Assembly (NCBI RefSeq): GCF_005048855.1
Contig: NZ_SUME01000007.1
Location: 241,834-305,833 of the forward strand
Reading direction: 5' to 3'
DNA length: 64,000 bases
Source of the DNA: Sphingobacterium olei
Lineage (GTDB): Bacteria; Bacteroidota; Bacteroidia; Sphingobacteriales; Sphingobacteriaceae
The notes beneath the pieces were generated by a model. The model did no database searches and had not been told where the DNA came from. It saw only the letters and a program-made list of their open reading frames with translations. The position numbers and the translations under genes are program-made. The first letter of the stretch is position 1, and each line of letters starts with the position of its first letter. Positions 26,697 through 34,970 of the stretch are shown here, piece by piece.

Positions 26697-27296
26697 ATGA
26701 ATAAAAACACTTGGTTCATATTTCCGATTGAACTATATATTATTATACAAATCAGAAAAATTAGACTTGAGCTAGATATTTCCGGTGAGGATATTTCTGA
26801 TTATTTAGAAAAGAATGAGAAATACATTGGTCATATGGAAAGTGCTGGAAATAATTCGAAATACAACGATGAAATTTTAAGCCAGATCGCCATATACTTC
26901 ACCAAAATAGCTAACGAAAGACAAAAAGAACTCCTAAAGTTAAAAGACCACACCATTATTAAAACTGAATATACGATACATGACTTTTATCCGACCGAAA
27001 TTCTAAGCAACGAAAAAGTTATTAAAGAGATCCCACCTATACCTTCAGGATCAGGTCCAGCGCCCACATTAAATGCATTAATAGAAGCAACGGATTTTTT
27101 TAAGAAGGCAAGAACATTGAACGAGATTGTCACTAAGGCTAATGAAGTGCAAAATGAAAATTGGGAAGCAAGCGACTTTACCCGACCATTAGACCGAGCT
27201 GTCAAAGGAAAAAACCAACGTCTTAAAATAATACTTAATGAAAGCGGATTAAACACATACATTTTAACTAAGAAGTCGAAACCAAAAAACGATTAG
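26697..27296 (+). CDS. Unknown protein with XRE-like HTH segment
   Basis: From the ATG at 26697 the protein has 199 residues; an in-frame start at 26637 adds 20. The region about residues 20-70 (IRKIRLELDISGEDISDYLEKNEKYIGHMESAGNNSKYNDEILSQIAIYF) has Cro/C1-like HTH spacing. The C-terminal third is basic (RPLDRAVKGKNQRLKIILN). It is followed by a second unknown gene that starts 33 bp after its stop, and both lie at the upstream edge of the defence island. I do not recognise a family; a regulator is likely. Confidence 0.55.
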   Translation: MNKNTWFIFPIELYIIIQIRKIRLELDISGEDISDYLEKNEKYIGHMESAGNNSKYNDEILSQIAIYFTKIANERQKELLKLKDHTIIKTEYTIHDFYPTEILSNEKVIKEIPPIPSGSGPAPTLNALIEATDFFKKARTLNEIVTKANEVQNENWEASDFTRPLDRAVKGKNQRLKIILNESGLNTYILTKKSKPKND

Positions 27297-27329
27297 TATA
27301 TTTGTGGCCAACGGAATTTGTTGACCGAT

Positions 27330-27989
27330 ATGCAAACCAAATTAAAATTTAAAATCATACGTATCAAAGCAATGCCGCAAATCGAGGTTGAAAAAATGCT
27401 TAACGTATTGCTACTTAGAAGAAAGAAGCGTTACAGTCAGTTTGAGCTTTCCTTTCTTATGGGGCAACATGATTTTTACGTCCGCGATGCAGAGGATCTA
27501 GCCCATACCTTAGTTTACACCGTACCCTTCGCTAATATATTTCGGGAGATTTTTGATTGTGATATCCAAGCCATCGTTCCAGATGTTAATCAAAAGCCTA
27601 TCTATTCGATTCGCATATTAGAGGCTACAGATCAAGCGGGCAATACCATCTACCGCGCAGAGAGACAACTCGAGGATGGCACCGTTGAATTTATAGCTAT
27701 GTTCGGCACAGAAGAAAAGGACTTGCAACTCGAATTTGCAGAACCTAAAGACATAGTCTCAGAACTAGAAGTGAAGGATTGGGTACTCGGTAAGATTGAG
27801 AGTGGCTACTTTGATGTCGCAAAAAATGCACTGGAGATATTTGATGATTGTAAATTTGAATTAAAGGGTTTAGTTCGCCCCTTGTTTCTAGCTAAGGCAC
27901 TAAAGAGTTGTAATGGCACAAAAGGACTTCCAAAACTGAATAAAAAGAAGGATGGGAATGCAAGGTTTGTTTACGGTAAGGGTAACTAA
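27330..27989 (+). CDS. Unknown protein, second gene of a pair
   Basis: From the ATG at 27330 this protein has 219 residues (an in-frame TTG lies at 27318). The first part is basic (KLKFKIIRIKAMPQIEVEKMLNVLLLRRKKRYSQFELSFLMGQHDFYVRDAED) and may bind nucleic acid or another protein. The middle is a beta-rich part (SIRILEATDQAGNTIYRAERQLEDGTVEFIAMFG), and the C-terminus is basic with KLNKKKDGNARFVYGKG. It comes 33 bp after the HTH-like gene, so they are probably co-expressed. I do not recognise a family. Confidence 0.55.
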   Translation: MQTKLKFKIIRIKAMPQIEVEKMLNVLLLRRKKRYSQFELSFLMGQHDFYVRDAEDLAHTLVYTVPFANIFREIFDCDIQAIVPDVNQKPIYSIRILEATDQAGNTIYRAERQLEDGTVEFIAMFGTEEKDLQLEFAEPKDIVSELEVKDWVLGKIESGYFDVAKNALEIFDDCKFELKGLVRPLFLAKALKSCNGTKGLPKLNKKKDGNARFVYGKGN

Positions 27990-27995
27990 TTTGAC

Positions 27996-28133
27996 ATGGA
28001 AATTTCTTGGTATATTAAATATCCTCTTCAATCCTTAGGAAACATTAAGTTAATTTCTGGACATGCTTTAAGAGTAAAAGACCTTTCTTGGTATTTGGAT
28101 ATGTTAAAAGATATAAAAATCAAGTACTCATAG
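27996..28133 (+). CDS. Possible 45-residue ORF before the methylase operon
   Basis: An ATG frame of 45 codons (MEISWYIKYPLQ…LKDIKIKYS) lies between the unknown gene and the HTH regulator. It has no obvious ribosome binding site and no recognisable motif. It may be chance, or the 5' remnant of a longer gene. Confidence 0.2.
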   Translation: MEISWYIKYPLQSLGNIKLISGHALRVKDLSWYLDMLKDIKIKYS

Positions 28134-28197
28134 TTCACTTACTATAATAGATTTTCTTAATTTAGCCAAAATTTGACAAGTCATAAATCAACAGGCC

Positions 28198-28488
28198 ATG
28201 CAATTTGGTGAAAGGATTAAGCAATTGAGAGAAGAAAAAGAGCTACTACAGCGGCAGCTAGCAGCAAGCCTTGAAATCGATACTCCAATGTACAGTAAGA
28301 TTGAAAGAGGCGAAAGAAAAGCAAAGAGAGAGCAGGTAATTACCTTAGCCAAACTGCTGAATGCCAATGAAGAAGAATTGTTAACCATTTGGCTTTCCGA
28401 TAAAATCATTGAGAATATTGGGGATGAAACGTTTGGTTTAGCAGCTCTGAAACTCGCAGAGAAGGAATTAAAAAAGAAATCGAAATGA
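28198..28488 (+). CDS. XRE family HTH regulator of the methylase operon
   Basis: This 96-residue protein has a clear Cro/C1-type HTH (FGERIKQLREEKELLQRQLAASLEIDTPMYSKIERGERKAKREQVITLAKLLN, residues 3-57), like C proteins of restriction-modification systems. Its last codons overlap the methylase start by 4 bp (ATGA), so it is the first gene of that operon. It likely times methylase and nuclease expression. The gene-free 200 bp upstream should hold its promoter and operator. Confidence 0.88.
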   Translation: MQFGERIKQLREEKELLQRQLAASLEIDTPMYSKIERGERKAKREQVITLAKLLNANEEELLTIWLSDKIIENIGDETFGLAALKLAEKELKKKSK

Positions 28489-30830
28489 GCATGGAATTAA
28501 GGGTTGAAAATAATAAAATCTATGCCCCTATTTTAGGAAAATGGATTAATTTGACTCCTGAAGAAAAACTGAAACAACAGTTTATTTTAAGGCTAATTAA
28601 TCACTATGGCTATTCGCTTGAACAGCTTGGGCAAGATGTAGTTATTAAAGATAGATACAAAGCTGATATTGGAATTTGGAGAAATAAATCTGAGAAAAAG
28701 AAAAACAAAATACCCTCTATAATAATTGCTGCTCAATGCAAGGCTGAGCATATTACCATTAATGCTGAGGATTATCTAATTGGATACAATTTTGCATCAA
28801 GTGTCAAAGCAGATTTTTTCATAGCGACAAATTTAAAAGAGACAAAAATCTTCTACATTAAAGATGAGCCTCTAGATCGAAAACTTGAACGTTTACAGGA
28901 TATACCAAAGGCTCAATTAATTACTGAAGATGCTCAGATAAGAAAATTTATCTCCGAATCTAAGACCTTCACTAGAGATCAGTTTACTGCTCTTTTATCA
29001 AAATGTCATAACATTATTAGGAATAACGATAAGTTATCTCCCGAAGCCGCTTTTGACGAAATCAGCAAAATATTGTTCATGAAAATAATGTATGAACGAA
29101 AATCGGATCAAGACCTAATCTTTTCAAAAGATAAATTCAAAACAGATGAAAAAGCGTATGAAGAAAATATTCGTCCCTCATTAAAGGCCTCAGGATCTCC
29201 TCTTTTCGACAAGGAATACATGCAATATCTTTTTGATAAGACCAAGGAAGAATTTAAAAATGATGAGTTATTTGAGGAGCTAGATAGGATTCGAATTCGT
29301 CAAAGGAGTTTTGAAATGATAGTTGAAGAACTAGAATCATTTAACTTATCAAATACTTCAGATGACATTAAGGGCATTGCGTTCGAGGAATTCTTAGGCC
29401 GTACTTTTAGAGGAGAACTTGGACAGTTCTTTACACCAAGGACTATTGTGGATTATATGGTGGATATACTAGATCCAAAGGAGGATGAGTTAATCTGCGA
29501 CCCCTGTTGCGGTAGTGGGGGGTTTTTAATTAAAGCTTTCGAATATGTAAGAGATAAAGTTGAATCCGATATCCAGTCAAAAATAAAGAATATTCAAAGC
29601 ACATATTATGATTCAAGCTTTGAAAAACTTCCTAAAGCCCAAAAAACTAAAATCGAAAACAAGGTGAATAGTTTAAAACTACAACTGTTTGAAGAGTTTA
29701 ATCTAAAAAACAAAAAAGGAAGACTTCACAATCTATCTCATAAATGCATTTTTGGTACAGATGCCAATCCAAGGATGGCTCGTACTGCCAAAATGAACAT
29801 GATTATGCATGGTGATGGTCATGGTGGTGTGCATCACCATGATGGATTATTAAATGTCAATGGCATATTTGATGGTCGTTTTGATGTTATTCTCACCAAT
29901 CCGCCATTCGGTTCCAGAGTTAACAAAACACTAAAGATTACCCTTTCTGATATTCCTAATGAGGAAAAAATTAGGTACTATGAATACCGATACGGGAGCC
30001 AATACAGACAAACAGTAGTAAAGCAACTGCAGGATTGGGCGAATTATGATAATGGTCATAGCAAAAGCCGTGGTAAGGCTTTGCTAGACATTTTTGACGT
30101 GGGTGCGTGGAGTGGCTTGACAGAAGTGCTTTTTATGGAAAGGTGCCTCAACCTTTTGAAACCAGGCGGAAGAATGGGCATTGTATTACCGGAAGGTGTA
30201 TTGAACAACAGTGCGCTGCAAAAAATCAGGGAATACATTGAAGGAAAAGCCAAGTTAATCAACATTACTTCTATTCCTCAGGATGTTTTCATTGCCTCAG
30301 GTGCAACAGTGAAACCTAGTTTGCTATTCCTTAAAAAGTTCAGTGAAGAAGAATTAGTAACCTATAAAAAAATCACGGAGGATACCACCAAAGAGATTAA
30401 AGACAAGTACCAGCCAAAACTGGATGAACTGAAAGCAGCTTTCAAGAAGGAAGAGAAGAAAGTGAAGGAAAGCAAATCAGCCAAAGAGCTTCGGGAGTTG
30501 AAAAAGAAATACACAGAAGATGTGAAGCAGATTGAAGTTCTCATTGCAGCGGAAATCAAACCGCTCATAAAAGAACGTTTCGATTATCCTATTCCCGTTA
30601 TTGAAGTTGAGAAAGCGGGTATTTCCAGTACAGGTGCACCTTGCGAAAATGAGTTAGTAGATGTTGCCGTGGAGTTCAGAGCCTACAGAAAGAAAGCACA
30701 CCTCTGGGATGAACCCAAGAAAGAGGTACAATATCCCGTAAATGAAGAGGGTAATATTACCCGTCTACAATTGATTGATGGAAATATTGTAAGCGAACCT
30801 GAAATATTCTATGAAGCATATGCCCACTGA
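28485..30830 (+). CDS. N6-adenine DNA methyltransferase (HsdM-type) with nuclease-like N-terminus
   Basis: This is a 781-residue protein, much longer than a usual HsdM (about 500). Residues about 45-115 look like an HsdR_N/PD-(D/E)xK segment (D61 in ADIGIW; IIIAAQCKAE with Q84 and K86). The methylase has an N6_N-like helical part, the SAM motif DPCCGSGGF (339-347) and catalytic NPPF (472-475). A lysine-rich coiled coil follows (about 640-690). No HsdR gene is present. The nuclease motif has Gln where Glu is usual, so cleavage is possible but unproven. Four of the five joins in this operon overlap or abut. Confidence 0.88.
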   Translation: MSMELRVENNKIYAPILGKWINLTPEEKLKQQFILRLINHYGYSLEQLGQDVVIKDRYKADIGIWRNKSEKKKNKIPSIIIAAQCKAEHITINAEDYLIGYNFASSVKADFFIATNLKETKIFYIKDEPLDRKLERLQDIPKAQLITEDAQIRKFISESKTFTRDQFTALLSKCHNIIRNNDKLSPEAAFDEISKILFMKIMYERKSDQDLIFSKDKFKTDEKAYEENIRPSLKASGSPLFDKEYMQYLFDKTKEEFKNDELFEELDRIRIRQRSFEMIVEELESFNLSNTSDDIKGIAFEEFLGRTFRGELGQFFTPRTIVDYMVDILDPKEDELICDPCCGSGGFLIKAFEYVRDKVESDIQSKIKNIQSTYYDSSFEKLPKAQKTKIENKVNSLKLQLFEEFNLKNKKGRLHNLSHKCIFGTDANPRMARTAKMNMIMHGDGHGGVHHHDGLLNVNGIFDGRFDVILTNPPFGSRVNKTLKITLSDIPNEEKIRYYEYRYGSQYRQTVVKQLQDWANYDNGHSKSRGKALLDIFDVGAWSGLTEVLFMERCLNLLKPGGRMGIVLPEGVLNNSALQKIREYIEGKAKLINITSIPQDVFIASGATVKPSLLFLKKFSEEELVTYKKITEDTTKEIKDKYQPKLDELKAAFKKEEKKVKESKSAKELRELKKKYTEDVKQIEVLIAAEIKPLIKERFDYPIPVIEVEKAGISSTGAPCENELVDVAVEFRAYRKKAHLWDEPKKEVQYPVNEEGNITRLQLIDGNIVSEPEIFYEAYAH

Positions 30831-32199
30831 GACAGCATTTAAATATCTCAATGAAGTACGCTTCACGGCCCTCTCCAATTGGAGCGTGGGAGCTATACTA
30901 AGCGATAAAGTACTTTACAAAGATGGGTTCAAACTAGAACCCATCGGAAACCTTATTATTCGTAATCGGGAAAAAGAAATACTGGAAGACGACAAAGCGT
31001 ACAAACAGGTAACCATTAAGTTATATGGCAAAGGAGTAGTACAACGAGGTGACGAACTGATTTTTGGCAAAGACATTGGCACAAAGAACCAATTCCGTAT
31101 TTCAGTGGGACAATTCATTATGAGCAAGATAGATGCTCGTAATGGGGCGTTTGGTATTGTGCCCCCTGAACTGGAGGGGGCAATAACTACACAGGATTTC
31201 TTGAGCTACAATATCAATACAGAAAAGATACTACCCGAATTTTTCAACCTAATCACAGGTACAAAACACTTTGCCGAACTGTGCCAAAAAGCCAGCTCGG
31301 GTACTACAGGCCGTCAACGAGTAGATGAAAAAGCCTTTTTAGGATTTAGGATTCCCGTGCCTACGAAAGATATTCAAGATAAAATCATAAGATCATTTAA
31401 TGTAAAAATTCGCAAGGCTGAACTAGCTAAAATGGAAGCAGATACCCTGTTGGAAATTATTGAAAAAGAAATGTGTGAGTTTACTGGAATCAAAAAACTA
31501 GATACTTCAGAATCCTCAGACCGTTTTAGAATCCTTCAGTATAAAAATTTCAATAAGTGGTCGGTTAATTATCTCAAAAGAAAATCCTCTTACTCGTTAT
31601 CTAATGCAAAGTTCCCACTAGTTTCAATTAAAGAACTTGTCAAATCTTTTGAAGGAGGAAGTACGCCTTCGAAAATTAGAAAAGAGTATTGGCTAGGTGG
31701 AACAATAAATTGGGTTTCTCCCAAGGATATGAAAACCTTAAATATTTCAAATTCAATTGATCTAATTACTTCTGATGCTGTAAATAAGAACAAACTAACC
31801 ATTCATCCACAAGGAACAATTTTAGCTGTTTTTAGAAGTGGGATTCTTCAGCATTCCTTTCCTGTCTCAATAACCACAATACCAGTAACGATTAATCAAG
31901 ACTTGAAAGCCATGGATCTGCAGCCTCATGTAGACAAAATGTACTTTGTTTACTTTCTAAGGGTATTTCAAAAGCTGATCCTAGAAGAATGTTCTAAAAC
32001 TGGTGTTACCGTTGAAAGTATAAATAGCCATGAATTTTTGGATTTCAAAATCGTACTACCACCACAAGAAGGACAAAATCAAATCGTAAAAAGGATATCT
32101 GAATTGATAACAAAAAAAGTTGATCTTGAATCTCTTGAGCAAAGCCTATATTCTGAAGCTCAAAATGAATTCGAATCAGCTATCTTCAACATAGATTAA
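30811..32199 (+). CDS. Type I restriction specificity subunit (HsdS-like)
   Basis: This 462-residue protein has two target-recognition domains. The first is around residues 10-200, with a hinge of the conserved kind (FLGFRIPVPTKDIQDKIIRSFNVKIRKAELAKMEADTLLEIIEK). The second is around 240-430 (PLVSIKELVKSFEGGSTPSKIRKEYWLGGTINWVSPKDMKTLNISNS…LDFKIVLPPQEGQNQIVKRISELITKK). It overlaps the methylase gene by 20 bp. A second ATG at 30820 is possible. It should direct the methylase, and any nuclease that acts with it, to a bipartite site. Confidence 0.93.
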   Translation: MKHMPTETAFKYLNEVRFTALSNWSVGAILSDKVLYKDGFKLEPIGNLIIRNREKEILEDDKAYKQVTIKLYGKGVVQRGDELIFGKDIGTKNQFRISVGQFIMSKIDARNGAFGIVPPELEGAITTQDFLSYNINTEKILPEFFNLITGTKHFAELCQKASSGTTGRQRVDEKAFLGFRIPVPTKDIQDKIIRSFNVKIRKAELAKMEADTLLEIIEKEMCEFTGIKKLDTSESSDRFRILQYKNFNKWSVNYLKRKSSYSLSNAKFPLVSIKELVKSFEGGSTPSKIRKEYWLGGTINWVSPKDMKTLNISNSIDLITSDAVNKNKLTIHPQGTILAVFRSGILQHSFPVSITTIPVTINQDLKAMDLQPHVDKMYFVYFLRVFQKLILEECSKTGVTVESINSHEFLDFKIVLPPQEGQNQIVKRISELITKKVDLESLEQSLYSEAQNEFESAIFNID

Positions 32200-32634
32200 A
32201 TGAACAAATCCGTCATTGCCATACATGGGTCATCAAATCTGGGGAAATCGGAAACGGTTCGTGAAACAGCTAATTTATTGTTAGCAGCTTTTCCAAACCA
32301 TACCATTCATGCTATTAACACTGATGCAGATATTACTTATATCGTTGACATCAATGGTGTAAAAATCGGTATAGAAAGCCAGGGCGGTCTGAATAACAGA
32401 ATGTTTCAGAGCCTTCAAACATTCGTAGCTGAGGGATGCGACATTATTATTTGTTCGTGCAGTTCTATAGGTGCGACAGCAGAAGCGGTAGAAGATTTAC
32501 ACCGCCATCATCAATACGAAATTATTTGGTCAACCAATCACCGTTCATTGCATAAAAACCAAACGCAATTGAATCAAATAGCTACCGGTGAAATTCTGGA
32601 ATTAATCAAACTAATCATGAATGGACAGTTATGA
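32200..32634 (+). CDS. Small P-loop NTPase-like protein inside the operon
   Basis: This 144-residue protein starts one base after the hsdS stop. It has a Walker A motif (GSSNLGKSET, residues 10-19) and a second acidic, hydrophobic strand (IIICSCSSIG) that could serve as Walker B-like strand. Cysteines are clustered in ICSCS. The C-terminus is histidine-rich (HRHHQYEIIWSTNHRSLHKNQ). Its last codons overlap the ATPase gene (ATGA). I do not recognise a family; it may be a small ATPase or nucleotide kinase-like accessory. Its place between specificity and effector genes is unusual. Confidence 0.6.
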   Translation: MNKSVIAIHGSSNLGKSETVRETANLLLAAFPNHTIHAINTDADITYIVDINGVKIGIESQGGLNNRMFQSLQTFVAEGCDIIICSCSSIGATAEAVEDLHRHHQYEIIWSTNHRSLHKNQTQLNQIATGEILELIKLIMNGQL

Positions 32635-34109
32635 AATTACTCAAATTAGACATAAAAAATTATAAGCTTTTCGAAAATCTCTCAGTTGATTTTCAGGACA
32701 GTGGTCATATAGCTGTATTTATCGGTAAAAATGGCTCAGGGAAAACCACTTTAATCGAATCGCTGACACACATTTTCGCTACCCTTTTAGGTACAAAGGA
32801 TTTTAAGTCATTGGAGAAAGAAACTTTCCTTTTTCAATTCTCTACTACCTATTTGCTAAGAAGGGAAAAAATTACCGAAACGTCCATGTTTGGTGAATCC
32901 TTCGTCAATTACATAGGTGTTGAAGTAGCCTTTGATGAAAAGCTTCAAATAAAATTATTCGAAGGTGACCAAATAATCCAAGGGTTGCCAAAGATAGAAA
33001 AGCATCTACGGAATAAAGGTGAAGAGTTAGCTTACATACTTCCAGACAACTTTGTGGTTTACTACTCAGGTATTTCAAATAGCATTTATGAAATCTATAA
33101 TAAATTTCAGCGGGAGTTAATTACCGGGACACTTACTGGAGAAGTTCAATTCGATCAGCCTTTCTATTATTTCCTACCTCAAAATCTACCAGCTATTTTG
33201 ATTGGGTTGTTGAGTTATGAATATGGAGACGTTCCAGAGGCATTGCAAAAACAATTTGGCATTAATGGCTTCTCAACTATTCAGTTCAATTTCAAAAAAC
33301 CAAGTTGGGCAAAATCCAAATCTACCTCGGAAGACTTCTGGGGTGCAATGGGAGAATTGAACCAATTCATGAATATCTTGAAAGGAGCAACTAAAGCAAA
33401 CTTTCAATCAGACTCAATAACATTTAGTATTTCACATAAATCACAACTCGAAAATATTTGGAGCTTTTACGGGACAGAAAAAAGACTTTTTGAATACTTG
33501 GTTTCCTTGCAATCGAATGACTTTCTTGAAAGTATTGATCTGAACCTAATAAAAAATGGACGAGATGTGAGCTTCAACAATCTTAGTGAAGGAGAAAAGC
33601 AGTTACTAATTATTACTGGATTGAAAGAACTACTGGCCGCTGACAATAGCTTGTTTTTACTAGATGAACCGGATACCTATCTGCATCCTGAATGGAAGCG
33701 TGAATTTGTGTACAACCTATTTAAGGAAGAGGAAGATTTATTCAAGAATTTCTCCATCATAACTACCCATTCACCAAATATTCTTTCTGCGTTAAAAAAA
33801 GGCCAACTTAATGTTCTTGTAAATGAAAATGGCAAATCTAGGATTAAGAATATTTCTTTTAATCCTTATGGTAAACCAGTTGATGACATATTAACGGATT
33901 TCTTTGATTTAGAAGGATTGCGTTATAAAAAAGTGCAACAGCAGCTAAATGATATTTGGGACTTTATCAGGGCAAATAATTATGAATCAGCAGAGTTTGG
34001 CAAACTATTCGCAGAACTAGAAAAAGATCTCGGTAAATCGGATAAGGCACTAACGGATATAAGACTTGAAATAACAAAAAGGAATAAGCTCAATGAGAAA
34101 AATAAATAA
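32631..34109 (+). CDS. PtuA-like AAA/ABC-type ATPase (Septu family)
   Basis: This 492-residue protein has an AAA_15/AAA_23-like N-terminus with Walker A GKNGSGKT (32-39), the ABC signature LSEGEKQ (about 317-323), Walker B LFLLDEPD (341-348) and switch histidine TTHSP (about 378-382). The order and spacing match the SMC-like ATPases of OLD/PtuA type. The next gene is an HNH nuclease of the PtuB type and overlaps it by 17 bp. Together they form the core of a Septu-like anti-phage system. Confidence 0.85.
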   Translation: MKLLKLDIKNYKLFENLSVDFQDSGHIAVFIGKNGSGKTTLIESLTHIFATLLGTKDFKSLEKETFLFQFSTTYLLRREKITETSMFGESFVNYIGVEVAFDEKLQIKLFEGDQIIQGLPKIEKHLRNKGEELAYILPDNFVVYYSGISNSIYEIYNKFQRELITGTLTGEVQFDQPFYYFLPQNLPAILIGLLSYEYGDVPEALQKQFGINGFSTIQFNFKKPSWAKSKSTSEDFWGAMGELNQFMNILKGATKANFQSDSITFSISHKSQLENIWSFYGTEKRLFEYLVSLQSNDFLESIDLNLIKNGRDVSFNNLSEGEKQLLIITGLKELLAADNSLFLLDEPDTYLHPEWKREFVYNLFKEEEDLFKNFSIITTHSPNILSALKKGQLNVLVNENGKSRIKNISFNPYGKPVDDILTDFFDLEGLRYKKVQQQLNDIWDFIRANNYESAEFGKLFAELEKDLGKSDKALTDIRLEITKRNKLNEKNK

Positions 34110-34719
34110 GGATTCTCCATTGGCTTCTTTCACCGATTTTAAAGACAAGAACCCTGGGGCCGATTGGAATATTGATTTTAGTAAACCTGGTTGTGCAGGA
34201 CATAAAACCTATTTGGAAACAAGAGGAACAATCCTAATAAGTGAACAGGATTGTATTTGTGGCTATTCTGAAATCCCAATAGATGATGAGCGAGACAGTC
34301 ATATTGATCATTTTCGAAAGCGAAATATGTTCCCTGAGCATACTTTTAACTGGGATAACCTTGTAGCTGCGTGTAATGATGAAGATTTTGGCGCAAAATA
34401 TAAGGACAATAAATCAGGCATAAAGAAACCTGACTATGCAGGATTCTTTGATCCGGTTGTTGATTCTGTTCAGGATTATTTCTATTACAATGAGAGAGGT
34501 GAAGTAGAACCACATCCAACATTATCTGATCCTGTATTACAAGCAAAAGTTCAAAAAACAATAGAGGTCTTCAACCTACAAGATAAAAGTCTAGTAAATA
34601 GAAGGAAAACCATTGTTGAACAAATAAAAGCATATACAGAGCTTACGAAAGAGGAGATTTTTGAGGCTTTGAAATTTGGTGGGTTCATAAGTTTAATTCA
34701 GCAATACACGAGTGTTTAA
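34093..34719 (+). CDS. PtuB-like HNH endonuclease (TIGR02646 family)
   Basis: This 208-residue protein has a Cys pair (C54, C56) and the HNH core S-H70-I-D72-H73-F-R-K-R, followed by W87-D-N89-L and C94. This matches TIGR02646 proteins, the nuclease effectors of Septu and of retron-associated PtuAB pairs. The ATPase gene precedes it and overlaps. No reverse transcriptase is nearby, so this is not a retron form. It is the last gene of the six-gene operon. Confidence 0.87.
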   Translation: MRKINKDSPLASFTDFKDKNPGADWNIDFSKPGCAGHKTYLETRGTILISEQDCICGYSEIPIDDERDSHIDHFRKRNMFPEHTFNWDNLVAACNDEDFGAKYKDNKSGIKKPDYAGFFDPVVDSVQDYFYYNERGEVEPHPTLSDPVLQAKVQKTIEVFNLQDKSLVNRRKTIVEQIKAYTELTKEEIFEALKFGGFISLIQQYTSV

Positions 34720-34970
34720 ATATGGAAAGACTAGTTGTAATCGGTAAATCAGAATACGCAACTTTTGGCAAATATGCGTGCAGCAAAAATGGCAATAACG
34801 GTGCAGCATAATTGGCACTAATAAATACATAGTTCATCTTTTGGGACGCGGTGTTGTCTCGTCCTAAAAAACTTTACAACTTTCCTAGAACCTGCTCCAT
34901 TCCTTAATTACCTAGCCTACTGTAAGGACCCCATTTTTCCGACAACTACCATTGATCGAGCTAGGCTCTG
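34720..34970. other. Intergenic stretch between HNH gene and Mrr-like gene
   Basis: This gene-free stretch of 250 bp separates two genes that converge on it (the HNH gene ends at 34719, the Mrr-like gene ends at 34971). A weak stem GGACG/CGTCC (34844-34848 with 34860-34864) lies in it. I see no other feature. Confidence 0.4.

Noticed and set aside
28485..32199. Complete type I restriction-modification system
   Set aside because: No HsdR (translocase plus nuclease of about 1000 residues) is encoded in or near the operon. Only methylase and specificity subunits are present, with a nuclease-like N-terminus on the methylase.
32631..34719. Retron with PtuAB effectors
   Set aside because: The ATPase and HNH proteins match retron-associated effectors, but no reverse transcriptase gene or msr/msd is present in the window, and the neighbours are methylase genes.
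34844..34864. Hairpin GGACG/CGTCC after the HNH gene as a terminator
   Set aside because: The stem is only 5 bp with an 11-nt loop and lies 125 bp after the stop, so the evidence is too weak.
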